Of a stretch of 64,000 nt of DNA, positions 42,995 to 52,707 are shown one piece after another. The position numbers and the translations under genes are program-made. Source of the stretch: Georgenia muralis (GTDB taxonomy: Bacteria; Actinomycetota; Actinomycetes; Actinomycetales; Actinomycetaceae); assembly GCF_003814705.1 (NCBI RefSeq), contig NZ_RKRA01000001.1:2852001-2916000 (forward strand). The letters are read 5' to 3'. Numbering within the stretch: position 1 is the stretch's first letter; each line of letters starts with the position of its first letter. The notes beneath the pieces are model-generated. The model saw only the letters and a list, made by a program, of their open reading frames with translations. It ran no database searches and was not told where the DNA came from.

Positions 42995-43887
42995 AGTTCG
43001 GAGAACGTGGCGACGATGTCGATCGCAGCGGGTCCAAGCACGACGATGAAGAGCACAGGCATGATGCAGAGCAACAGGGGGAAGATCACCTTGACCGGAA
43101 CCTGCATCGCCTTCTCCTCCGCCCGCTGGCGACGCTTGATCCGCATCTCGGCCGCTTGCGTTCGGAGGACGTCGGCAATGGCGATGCCGTACTGGTCGGC
43201 CTGGATGACGGCTCGCACGAATCGGCGGAGGTCCGTGACATCGGTGCGAGCGATCAGAGACTCGAACGCTTGCCGGCGGCCCTGACCGATCTGGATGTCC
43301 TGGAGAGTCCTGGTGAGTTCCTCGGCAAGCGGTCCCTTTCCGTTCTTGGCGGCACGTGCCATGGCGGCGTCGAAGCCGAGGCCTGCCTCGACAGCGATCG
43401 TCATCTGATCGAGGGTGTCGGCGAGCTCGAGCTGAATCTGTTGACTGCGCTCCTGCCCACGGCTGTGGAGAAGGAGTTCCGGTAGGAAGTACGCGACAAC
43501 TGTGACGCCTGCGCCCAGCAGCAGGCTGAGTGCAGAGAACGTGGATTGGATGTAGAGAAACGAGAGAGCAGCCGCAGCTGCCCCGAGGAGGACCTTCGCC
43601 GCTGCGATCCGCTCGGGTGGCCAGGCCGCCGGACGACCGGCGCGGGCCAGCAGCTTGTCGATCCGCCTCCTCGTCACCGGGGAAGTCAAGCGTGCGACCA
43701 AGACCGCGAGAACACCGTCACTGCGTGACGGTCCGGAGGCCACCGCCGAAGATCCCAGGTGTATCCCACGCTGCAAGTTCGCGACGGCTTGTTGTCTCGA
43801 ACGGTCAGCTCCGGCCACGGCGAGAAACGTGACAGTGCCAAGGGCCGCGCTCACCGCCAACACACCCAGAACGAGCACAGTGGGCAT
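42991..43887 (-). CDS. tadC: Tad pilus inner-membrane protein TadC
   Basis: A 298-residue protein with an N-terminal hydrophobic helix, a central pair (LFLYIQ-type helix near residues 105-140) and the T2SSF domain (LELADTLDQMTIAVEAGLGF, RTDVTDLRRFVRAVIQADQY, IADVLRTQAAEMRIKRRQRA) before two C-terminal helices. With TadB it forms the platform that couples the TadA ATPase to Flp pilus assembly. It starts ten bases after the tadB stop. Confidence 0.88.
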   Translation of the reverse strand: MPTVLVLGVLAVSAALGTVTFLAVAGADRSRQQAVANLQRGIHLGSSAVASGPSRSDGVLAVLVARLTSPVTRRRIDKLLARAGRPAAWPPERIAAAKVLLGAAAAALSFLYIQSTFSALSLLLGAGVTVVAYFLPELLLHSRGQERSQQIQLELADTLDQMTIAVEAGLGFDAAMARAAKNGKGPLAEELTRTLQDIQIGQGRRQAFESLIARTDVTDLRRFVRAVIQADQYGIAIADVLRTQAAEMRIKRRQRAEEKAMQVPVKVIFPLLLCIMPVLFIVVLGPAAIDIVATFSEL

Positions 43888-43896
43888 GTTGACTCC

Positions 43897-44840
43897 TCAG
43901 AACTTGATCTGGACGGTCTTGCGCATCCAGATCCCGCCAACGATCAGGAGGACCGCGCCAATCGCAAGCATGCCGTAGCCGAGAAGGCTTTGGGTGAGCC
44001 CGGAGATGTATCCAGGGTTGGTGAAGACGAGGAAGATCGCCACAACGAACGGAAGGCCCATCAAGATGAACGCCGAGAGTTTGCCCTCGGCGCTGAGCGC
44101 CTTGACCTGGCGGCGGATCTGGTTACGTTCCCGGATGGTGTGACCGACACCGTCGAGCACCTCCGCGAGGTTCCCACCGACCTCGCGATTGATCGCAATG
44201 GCTTGAGTCACCCACTCGAAATCTTCCGATCCCATCCGGCGTGCGGTGTCCGTGAGGGAGTCGCCCATGTCGCGACCGACACGCGTTTCGTTGATGATCC
44301 GCGAGAAAGCCTCGGATGTGGGTTCCTCCGCCTCACGGGCTACTGAATTCAGGGCCTGCGGAAGGCTGTGACCGGCACGCAAGCTGCTGGCCATGAGCTG
44401 GAGTGAGTCATCCAACTGGTCGGCGAACTTCCGCCGGCGGCGCGCCGTCAACGAGTCGAGCCTTACCTTGGCGAGGAGGGGCGAGAGGCTACTGAGGAGG
44501 AGTCCCAGAGGCCCCAGGAACAGGACGCCGAAGGCCGCGAGCGCAAGCGCGCCTACCAAAACGAGGAAGGCAAAATCCTGCTGACGCATCTTCACACCGG
44601 CATGCTCGAGCGTTCCGGCAAGGCCTCCGGTGCCCCGGCGTTCCATCGCTGTCCCCACGGCTGCCGTTGCCGCCGAGGACATGGTCGCCAGCGGCCCTGG
44701 CGGGGGAGGTGCACCGGGGCGCCTGCGGCGAAGCTCGACCCGGTTGGACGCTGGCGCGACGGCTATGAAGACGAGGACGGCGATAGCTGTGACCGCGGCC
44801 GCTAGGCCGACCGCAAGTGACGGGGTCTCGGCGATGACGC

Positions 44841-44844
<4 letters not shown>
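43897..44844 (-). CDS. tadB: Tad pilus inner-membrane protein TadB
   Basis: A 315-residue platform protein with N-terminal transmembrane helices and a T2SSF domain: QLDDSLQLMASSLRAGHSLP, FSRIINETRVGRDMGDSLTD and WVTQAIAINREVGGNLAEVL. Two C-terminal helices follow. Overlaps the tadA stop by four bases. Confidence 0.9.
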
Positions 44845-46432
<1,588 letters not shown>

Positions 46433-46436
<4 letters not shown>

Positions 46437-47638
46437 CGGTTTCCTCCGATCAGCCTGTGTCGGCCTCGGTTGGCTGCTTGGGCGTCGGCCTGCGGCACGA
46501 ACCTCTCAACGAGGAGGGCAATCTGACGTGCGGCTGCGTCCCGACGGCTGGATACGAGTATCGGGATTCCCTGGTTGACGGAGAGTGAGACCGCCTTGGA
46601 CCGTGGGATCTCCACATGGACGTCGGTCCCGAGGGTGACGGCCACGTCCTTGATGTCGAGTCCGACGCCCTTCTCCGCGAGGTTGACGACGATGTGGCGC
46701 TCGGCGTCGACCATACTGAGGCGGTCAAGCGTGTCGATCTCCTTGCGAAGGCCGCGAATGCCAGGGACATCCATGCTTGTGACGAGCACGAGGTCGCTGG
46801 TCTCGTCCATGACGGCGAGGTTATGTTCCGTGAGGCCCGGCGCGGTGTCCACCACGACGAACCGAAACTCGTCCGCGAGCGACCGCAGCAGGGCGGAGAC
46901 ATCCGCGGTCGTGATGCCGTCTGCGGCCGCGGGCGAGTCGGCGCCGCAGATCACGAACAGCCCGGAGCTGTGCTGGGTGAGAAAGCTCTTCAGTGCAATG
47001 GTGTCGCCTTGGCCCTGACCGGTTACGACGTCGGGGAGCGTGTAGTCCGGCTCAAGATCGAGCGCGCTGGCGACATCGCCGAACTGAATGTCGAGGTCCA
47101 CCAGAACGGTGGACTGGGCACCGGATTCGGCGAGCCCGATCGCGAGGTTGGTAGCGATCGTCGTCTTCCCCACGCCGCCCTTGGGCGACATCACACTGAT
47201 GACCTTGCCCTGCTGTCCGGGCTCAACACTGGCCGTCGGGGCATGCCCGTGGCTTTCGACCGGTCGTGCGGCGAGGTCGGAGGCACGGTCCAGAACCAGC
47301 CGGATCGCCTCGATGTCGGCCTCCGCGTGCAGGATGTCGACAACGCCGGCGCGCAACGCTTGGAGGCCGAGGTCGGAACCCAGCGGACTGACCAGAACCA
47401 CACTCGCGCCAGGGAGCCTGCGTCGGAAGTCAGCGGCAAGGCCGAGGGCATGTTCTGTCTCGCCATCCGCGTCCAGCATGACGACATCCGGCCGAGGCGC
47501 GCCACCTAGTTTGGTGAAGAAATCCTCGACGTCGACGGGCAGGGCTTCACCGCGAAGCGCGAGGAATGCCCCTCCCGTGGCGTAGTGCATGCGTTCCAGG
47601 AGGTCTGGCGAGCCTGTGGCGAGGACGACGCGGGTCAT
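46433..47638 (-). CDS. tadZ: Tad pilus localisation ATPase TadZ (CpaE)
   Basis: A 401-residue MinD/ParA-like ATPase with an N-terminal receiver-like domain (PDVVMLDADGETEHAL, VVLVSPLGSDLGLQALRAGV) and a deviant Walker A motif (VMSPKGGVGKTTIATNLAIG), then VLVDLDIQFGDVASALDL and FVVVDTAPGLTEHNLAVMDE. It positions the Tad machine, often at a cell pole. ATG overlaps the cpaB stop. Confidence 0.9.
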
Positions 47639-48387
47639 TCGAAGATGTTCTCCCGCGTCACGATCCGGCTGCCGTCCGCCGTCGCGTCGTCCGGCTGCAC
47701 GGAGAGCCAGATTGATCCGCTGACCTGACCGAAGACGATGCGTTCGGCGTCAGGTGCGGTCGTCGCAAGCGTGACGATCACGACCTGGTCCGGCGTGCCC
47801 TGCGTGCTTGCCGGGTCAGCGGCCGACTCGTCGGCGTCCGTGGGCGTTGCGATGCCGCCCTGGACACGGGTGACGAGAACGTGACTCAGGATGAGGCGGG
47901 TCTGCGCGGGGACCTCTGCCTCGCCCGGCATGGACACGAAGATTCCGACCTTGTCGCCGGCGTCGAGATGCCCGCCGATGACACGTTGCGGCTCCAGCTG
48001 GATTGACAACTGCTGAAGACCCGCAGGGACATCGACCTCTGAGGTCGCGAGGCTTGCTGGTTGTGCGAAACGGGCCGCAATAAGTTGCTCGCCGGGGTAC
48101 AGATCGGCCGTGACCACGAGACCGGAGACCTCCTCGAGCGACGTGACGGCGTCCTCAGGTACCGACACGGCAGGAAGTTGAACGGCGCTGACCGAGGCGA
48201 CGATTTCCTCAGCCAAGGCTCCCTTGGGGATGTCCTCGGAGACAACGAGTACGTCCACGGCTTCTTGGCCGGCAAGGGCGCGCTGGTCTGCCCCACGGAC
48301 GTAGCTGATGATGAGGAGCCCACCGACGAGGGCGAGAAGTGCTGCCGAAACGGCGGCGATGACACGGCGCTGCACTGGTTTGCTCAA
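47635..48387 (-). CDS. cpaB: CpaB/RcpC family pilus assembly protein (SAF domain)
   Basis: A 250-residue protein with one N-terminal membrane helix (VIAAVSAALLALVGGLLIIS) and an SAF-like domain (VLVVSEDIPKGALAEEIVAS, ADLYPGEQLIAARF) followed by the RcpC region (PQRVIGGHLDAGDKVGIFVS). It is thought to bind peptidoglycan and guide the pilus. The start is taken as the TTG at 48387, whose TTGA overlap with the upstream stop matches the junction style of this operon; longer in-frame starts would lie deep in the tadG-like gene. Confidence 0.85.
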   Translation of the reverse strand: MSKPVQRRVIAAVSAALLALVGGLLIISYVRGADQRALAGQEAVDVLVVSEDIPKGALAEEIVASVSAVQLPAVSVPEDAVTSLEEVSGLVVTADLYPGEQLIAARFAQPASLATSEVDVPAGLQQLSIQLEPQRVIGGHLDAGDKVGIFVSMPGEAEVPAQTRLILSHVLVTRVQGGIATPTDADESAADPASTQGTPDQVVIVTLATTAPDAERIVFGQVSGSIWLSVQPDDATADGSRIVTRENIFE

Positions 48388-49397
48388 TCCGTCAGTCGAA
48401 CATTGGATGCCCCGGTGTTGGGGGCGGTGGGGGAAGAGGTGCCGGTTCCGTCGGAGATCTTCGTAAACTTCCCGCGGATGCACTGACCATTTCCGGCGTT
48501 GCAGCCGCTGCTGTCACCCAACGCAATTGGCCCGTTTCCCTGCGTCTGAAGGAAGAGGCCTTCAAGGGTAAAGCCCACGTACCCGTAGATGGTGTAAGAG
48601 CCGCCCGATCCAGATCCGCCACTCTCTCCAAAGATGGGAAGAACGACATCGTGCCCGATCAGAGTCTGCAAGTAATCCGCACTGCACTCGCCGGGTCCAG
48701 GGTTCCCGGTGTCACTCGGAACGGGATAGCCGATCGCCGTAAATGCGGTGCAAGCGTCAAGGCCATCGGTGATCCACGAGAATCCTCCTGGGATCTCTGC
48801 CCCGCTCGATGTGGACGTGCAACCGTCGCTTCCGTCCTTGCTCGAACCAGGGTGGTCGAGGTAGATCGTCGTGGTCTGAGTAGAGTTGTACTTGAGCTCC
48901 CAGTTGCCGGAACCGCTTGGCGTCTCTTGAAACGACCCGTCCGTCATGGCGGCAATTTCGCACACGGAGAAGGTCAGCGGCAGTGCCGAGGTGGCGCTGC
49001 CAGCAGGGCCCCAAGCGGCGGTAGCTGCCGCACCGACCTCACTACTGTCCAGGCCGAAGATGGGAGCGAACCAGTGGTCGGTATCTGCCTTCGTTACCAC
49101 TCTGACCTTGCCAGCAGCCGTGTCGAGCTCGACCTCTGCGTTGGCAAGCCTGTCGTTCTTGTTGAGGACAGCGAATTCCTTGGCGGTGTCGGTCGGGTTG
49201 CCGCCGCAGGTCCCAGAGGCGCACTCTTGCGCAATCGCTAGAGCAGCGGCATCGGCTCCATTTTGGAGCTGACGCTTGTCCGACCACATGTTGGCTACAT
49301 CCACGGATACCGCAGCGGTGCCGATGATCGCGACCATGAGCAGTGCGACAACAACGGCAACCGCTCCGCGGTCCCTCTGGCAGTTCAACCGTTGCAT
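48384..49397 (-). CDS. TadG-like pilus assembly protein
   Basis: A 337-residue protein with an N-terminal pseudopilin-like helix (DRGAVAVVVALLMVAIIGTA) and the TadE/G-like motif QLQNGADAAALAIAQECASG. The large exported part is rich in G, S and T with paired cysteines (ECASGTCGG, SDGCTSTSS, CNAGNGQC), as in actinobacterial putative Flp pilus-assembly TadE/G-like proteins. The ATG at 49397 gives the usual short N-terminus and overlaps the tadE end by 13 bases. Confidence 0.82.
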   Translation of the reverse strand: MQRLNCQRDRGAVAVVVALLMVAIIGTAAVSVDVANMWSDKRQLQNGADAAALAIAQECASGTCGGNPTDTAKEFAVLNKNDRLANAEVELDTAAGKVRVVTKADTDHWFAPIFGLDSSEVGAAATAAWGPAGSATSALPLTFSVCEIAAMTDGSFQETPSGSGNWELKYNSTQTTTIYLDHPGSSKDGSDGCTSTSSGAEIPGGFSWITDGLDACTAFTAIGYPVPSDTGNPGPGECSADYLQTLIGHDVVLPIFGESGGSGSGGSYTIYGYVGFTLEGLFLQTQGNGPIALGDSSGCNAGNGQCIRGKFTKISDGTGTSSPTAPNTGASNVRLTD

Positions 49398-49771
49398 CTC
49401 ATTGTCCCCATGCCGGTCAAGGTCAGGCCGTTTCCGAACCAACCTGTTATGAAATCGAAGTCATACGTCACGGTGACAGTCGTGCGTGCATCCCCGCCCG
49501 CAGGTGGGCAGGATGGGTTGGCGGTCACCGTCAACGCACCTTGGTCAAGGGATGCGGCGAAGAATCGCACCGCGTCCTCGGCTGCAGATGCGTCATTGTG
49601 AAGGGCGTACTCGCGCACGCCTTCACGTGCGGCTCCAGAGATGGTGCTCTGGACGTTGTAGGCACGGCCGAACTCCACGATGCCCAGGAGAAGCGCAACG
49701 AGCACCGGAACGAGCAACGCGAACTCGACCGCTGCGGCACCCTTCTCGCACTGGTGACGTATCCCTCTCAC
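49385..49771 (-). CDS. tadE: TadE-like pseudopilin
   Basis: A 128-residue minor pseudopilin. The motif EKGAAAVEFALLVPVLVALL contains the prepilin-peptidase cleavage site (G before AAAVEF with Glu at +5) and the following helix; the TadE region GIVEFGRAYNVQSTISGAAR is clear. GTG start at 49771, preceded by GGCGGAG. Separated from flp by a strong hairpin. Confidence 0.85.
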   Translation of the reverse strand: MRGIRHQCEKGAAAVEFALLVPVLVALLLGIVEFGRAYNVQSTISGAAREGVREYALHNDASAAEDAVRFFAASLDQGALTVTANPSCPPAGGDARTTVTVTYDFDFITGWFGNGLTLTGMGTMRCNG

Positions 49772-49804
49772 ATCTCCGCCTCTCAGCGCACTGGGAGTGG
49801 ACAA

Positions 49805-49834
49805 GCGCGGCGCAGCACAATCGCTGCGCCGCGC
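49805..49834 (-). terminator. 12-bp perfect hairpin between flp and tadE
   Basis: GCGCGGCGCAGC and its exact complement enclose a six-base loop. It lies directly after the flp gene and before tadE, and on the minus strand is followed by TTGTCC rather than a long T run. It is placed to let only part of the transcripts continue into the assembly genes, so that the major pilin is made in excess. Confidence 0.6.
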
Positions 49835-49843
49835 TCGACGAGA

Positions 49844-50059
49844 CTAGGCAGTGACCTTTGGCTTGAGGGCCTCCGTCACGCTCGTGAAGAGGGTGCTGAG
49901 CTGACCGCCGAGGGCAGTGACGACGACGATGATGGCGACGGCGATGAGGGCGACCATCAGGCCGTACTCCACGGCGGTGGCGCCACGGTCCTTGCGGTTC
50001 TCGAAACGGTCGCCGACGAGGGTGAACATGGTCATGACAAATGCGGCTGCACGGTTCAT
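49844..50059 (-). CDS. flp: Flp/Fap-type major pilin
   Basis: A 71-residue prepilin. After a 29-residue leader (ending FENRKDRG) the mature sequence starts ATAVEYGLMVALIAVAIIVV, with cleavage after Gly and Glu at +5, the type IVb/Flp signature; the rest is short and polar. First gene of the nine-gene tad operon read leftwards. ATG at 50059 with GAGAG upstream. Confidence 0.9.
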   Translation of the reverse strand: MNRAAAFVMTMFTLVGDRFENRKDRGATAVEYGLMVALIAVAIIVVVTALGGQLSTLFTSVTEALKPKVTA

Positions 50060-50167
50060 GGTGGGGACTCTCTGTGAGTGGGGCTCTCCGGCCGGGCCGA
50101 AGCGGTGTGTGCACGCCGACTTGCAGGGGGTGAAAATCGGCCATGCATCGCTGACCTTGGCAGAACT

Positions 50168-50269
50168 TTGCGGGTCCCGCAAGCAGTTTGGTGTGGCGAA
50201 CTTGCGTTGAAGCGAAGTTGTGATAGTCCGAGTCGGCCGGCAAGGGGCTCTGGACGCTTCGCGAAGCGT
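50168..50269. promoter_or_regulatory. two perfect palindromes in the tad/tetR intergenic region
   Basis: TTGCGGG-T-CCCGCAA (50168-50182) and ACGCTTCGCGAAGCGT (50254-50269) are perfect inverted repeats in the 427-base gap between flp and the TetR-family gene. The first lies about 110 bases upstream of flp. A small CCCCAG...CTGGGG hairpin sits at 50431-50448 before the TetR gene. I see no coding sequence in this gap. Confidence 0.5.
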
Positions 50270-50486
50270 TCTCGCAGGTGGGACCTTCGACCCATGCCCG
50301 GTGCCAGATCTCATGACATTGGGCCGCTTTGGGGCTAGCCTTGTTGATAGCGGGACCCGCCTGGGGGCGGAGCCGGCAGGAGCGCAGAACCTGAGCAGGT
50401 GTCCGTCGTTCTCGGGGGAGAGGCGACCATCCCCAGCACCATCTGGGGGTTTGCCGAACTAGCAACCACGCGCGTGAGGAACGGGC

Positions 50487-51128
50487 ATGGACTCCCCTGA
50501 CATGGGCTTGCGAGAGCTCAAGAAGCTGATGACGCGAGAGACGATCGCCGATGCCGCCCTCAAGCTGGCGCTGGAGCACGGCATGGACAACCTGACGATC
50601 GACGAGATCGCAAGGATGGCCTTCGTCTCGCCGCGGACGTTCTCGAACTACTTCGCCTCCAAGGAGGAGGCGGTGGTCGCCGCTGACGCCCCCCGCTGGG
50701 CGGGCTTCGTCGACGGCGCCGTGCAGCGGCCGACCGACGAGCCGCCACTGGAGGTCTTGCGCCAGGCGGTGGTCGGGTCGACCAAAGCGTGGAGTCTCGA
50801 ACAGGTGCGCTCCTTCGTCCGCCATCTCGAGCTCGACGAGCAGTTCGTGAGCCTGCGCCCGTACCGCCTCGCGCAGTACGACGCGCTGGAAGCGGACCTT
50901 CGGGCCGTCATCGCCGATCGCACCGGGGCCGACCCGGACGCTGACGCCTACCCCGGCCTTGTCAGCGCCGCCGCGGTAGCGACCATCCGAAGCACCATCG
51001 GCCTGTGGATGCGCTCCGGGTCCGCCGCCCGGCGACTGCCCGCCATGCTCGACGAGGCGTTCGCCCAGCTCGCCTCGGGACTGACCGGATCGAACCACCA
51101 TCGCAGATCCCGTCGCCGCGGCGCGTGA
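50487..51128 (+). CDS. TetR-family regulator
   Basis: A 213-residue regulator with the N-terminal helix-turn-helix TRETIADAALKLALEHGMDN, LTIDEIARMAFVSPRTFSNY, FASKEEAVVAAD. The C-terminal domain has conserved Trp residues but no recognisable ligand site. Divergent from the tad operon, with palindromes in between, so it may control the pilus genes or only itself. ATG at 50487 after GAGGAA; ATG at 50502 is an alternative. A strong terminator follows. Confidence 0.8.
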   Translation: MDSPDMGLRELKKLMTRETIADAALKLALEHGMDNLTIDEIARMAFVSPRTFSNYFASKEEAVVAADAPRWAGFVDGAVQRPTDEPPLEVLRQAVVGSTKAWSLEQVRSFVRHLELDEQFVSLRPYRLAQYDALEADLRAVIADRTGADPDADAYPGLVSAAAVATIRSTIGLWMRSGSAARRLPAMLDEAFAQLASGLTGSNHHRRSRRRGA

Positions 51129-51196
51129 GGCCGCCAGGGCGGCCGGAGCGAGCCGGGATTGGTAGAGGTAGTGCGTGCGAGCGTGAGAACCTGACA

Positions 51197-51236
51197 ACGA
51201 CGAAGGCCCCCGACCGAGGTCGGGGGCCTTCGTCGT
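51197..51236. terminator. strong bidirectional terminator
   Basis: ACGACGAAGGCCCCCGAC (51197-51214) and its exact reverse complement (51219-51236) form an 18-pair stem with a four-base loop between the TetR gene and the convergent tRNA-Leu gene. It can serve both directions. Confidence 0.88.
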
Positions 51237-51251
51237 CGCTGTCTCAACGAG

Positions 51252-51337
51252 TGTCCGGAGGGGGACTTGAACCCCCACGCCCGATAAAGGGCACTAGCAC
51301 CTCAAGCTAGCGCGTCTGCCTATTCCGCCACCCGGAC
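51252..51337 (-). tRNA. tRNA-Leu (GAG anticodon)
   Basis: On the minus strand a class II tRNA can be folded: acceptor GTCCGGG with TCCGGAC, D-arm GGCGGAATAGGC, anticodon stem CTAGC/GCTAG with loop TTGAGGT (anticodon GAG), a long variable arm (TGCCCTTTATCGGGCG) and T-arm GGGGGTTCAAGTCCCCC. Discriminator base A; CCA is not encoded. No integrase or duplicated tRNA end is seen nearby. Confidence 0.93.
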
Positions 51338-51525
51338 AGGTGGTGTTTCCCGGCTTCTCGTCCGGCACCTGAGCACCGTCCGCCCTGCTGGGCAACGCCA
51401 GAAAAGATAGCACGCGGCCGGCGGCACCTCCGAACCGCGAGGCACCCCGACGGCCACTCGTGACGGACACCACACCTCCCGCCGCTTCGTGCGTGAGCGG
51501 AGGGGCGACGGCACGGTTGTCGCCG

Positions 51526-51553
51526 TTGTACGACCCGCGCCACCCGGTAGCGT
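51526..51553 (+). promoter_or_regulatory. leaderless promoter of the GNAT-MazG gene
   Basis: TTGTAC (51526-51531) and TAGCGT (51548-51553) are separated by 16 bases, and the ATG at 51562 lies eight bases after the -10 element with no ribosome-binding site between. Confidence 0.55.
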
Positions 51554-51561
51554 CCTGCGCC

Positions 51562-52653
51562 ATGGAGACCTTCGAGCTGCGCTCGCCGGACGGCGCCCTG
51601 GTGCTCACCGCCCCAACCGCCGACGACGTCGACCGCATCACCGACGTCTGCCAGGAACCGGACATCCAGTTCTGGACCACCATGCCGAGCCCGTACCGGC
51701 GCTCCGACGCCGAGAACTTCGTCACCAGTGTCGTCCCCGCGAGCTGGACGGACGGCTCGCCGGTCTGGGCGATCCGCGACGAGGGCGGTGCGCGGCTCGT
51801 CGGCATGATCGGCCTCCACGGCGCCCAGGACGGCAAGGCGGAGATCGGCTACTGGCTCGCCTCCGAGGCGCGTGGCCACGGCGTCATGTCCACCGCCGTC
51901 GGGCTCGTCCTCGACGCCGGTTTCGACCGGCTGGGCCTGCACACGATCGCCTGGCGCGCCGACGCCGGCAACTGGGCCTCCTGGCGAGCGGTCTGGCGCC
52001 ACGGTTTCCGCAAGGAAGGAACGGTGCGCTCGCTCAACCACTCCCGCGGGGAGTGGAAGGACGGCTGGATCGGCACCCTACTCAGGGATGACCCGCGCAC
52101 CCCCGTGGCGCCGTGGGACGGGCCGGACCGCGCCGCCGCGACGGGCAACCCGGACGGCACCGCCGTGGGAGCCCAGCCCGCCGCGCCGTCGCCCCGCGAC
52201 CCCGACGCTCTCGTCCGGCAGTTCCACGAGACCTACCACCTGCCCGTCGTCGCCGACGCCCCCAGCGTCGACCGAGACCGGGTCCACATGCGCATGGCTC
52301 TCGTCGCCGAGGAGCTGGCCGAGCTCGTCGAGGCCGTCTACGGCGAGTCCGCCGGGGCCGAGGTCTCGGCCGCCTTCACCCGTGCCGTCGCGGCCGACGA
52401 CGGCACCCGGGACACCGTCGAGGCCGCCGACGCCCTCGGAGACCTCATCTACGTCATCTACGGGATGGCGCTCGAGTGCGGGATCCCGCTGGACGAGGTC
52501 CTCGCCGAGATCCAGGCCTCCAACCTCTCCAAGCTCGGCGAGGACGGGAGGCCCATCTACCGCGAGGACGGGAAGGTGCTCAAGGGGCCCGGGTTCTTCC
52601 CGCCGGACATCGCCAGCGTCCTCGCGCGCCACGGTTTCCGTCCGAAAATGTGA
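51562..52653 (+). CDS. GNAT acetyltransferase fused to a MazG-like pyrophosphohydrolase
   Basis: A 363-residue two-domain protein. Residues 1-175 are a GNAT domain of the RimJ/RimL type (DIQFWTTMPSPYRRSDAENF, EIGYWLASEARGHGVMSTAV, GNWASWRAVWRHGFRKEGTV). A linker (about 175-215) leads to an all-alpha NTP-PPase domain of the MazG/HisE-like superfamily: VRQFHETYHLPV, ALVAEELAELVEAVYGES (ExxE metal site) and DTVEAADALGDLIYVIYGMA (ExxxD metal site), ending FPPDIASVLARHGF. The first part would acetylate an N-terminus or small amine; the second removes pyrophosphate from nucleotides. Separately encoded forms are common; this fusion is unusual to me. The frame is continuous with no sign of an error. 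Confidence 0.85.
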   Translation: METFELRSPDGALVLTAPTADDVDRITDVCQEPDIQFWTTMPSPYRRSDAENFVTSVVPASWTDGSPVWAIRDEGGARLVGMIGLHGAQDGKAEIGYWLASEARGHGVMSTAVGLVLDAGFDRLGLHTIAWRADAGNWASWRAVWRHGFRKEGTVRSLNHSRGEWKDGWIGTLLRDDPRTPVAPWDGPDRAAATGNPDGTAVGAQPAAPSPRDPDALVRQFHETYHLPVVADAPSVDRDRVHMRMALVAEELAELVEAVYGESAGAEVSAAFTRAVAADDGTRDTVEAADALGDLIYVIYGMALECGIPLDEVLAEIQASNLSKLGEDGRPIYREDGKVLKGPGFFPPDIASVLARHGFRPKM

Positions 52654-52707
52654 CGCGCGGCTGTGCATCTGGTCCGCATTGCCGGTGACGCACGGCACAA
52701 TAGCCCG

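Noticed and set aside
51252-51337. tRNA-Leu as an integration site for a genomic island
   Set aside because: No integrase and no duplicated tRNA 3' end was found on either side; the neighbouring genes look chromosomal.
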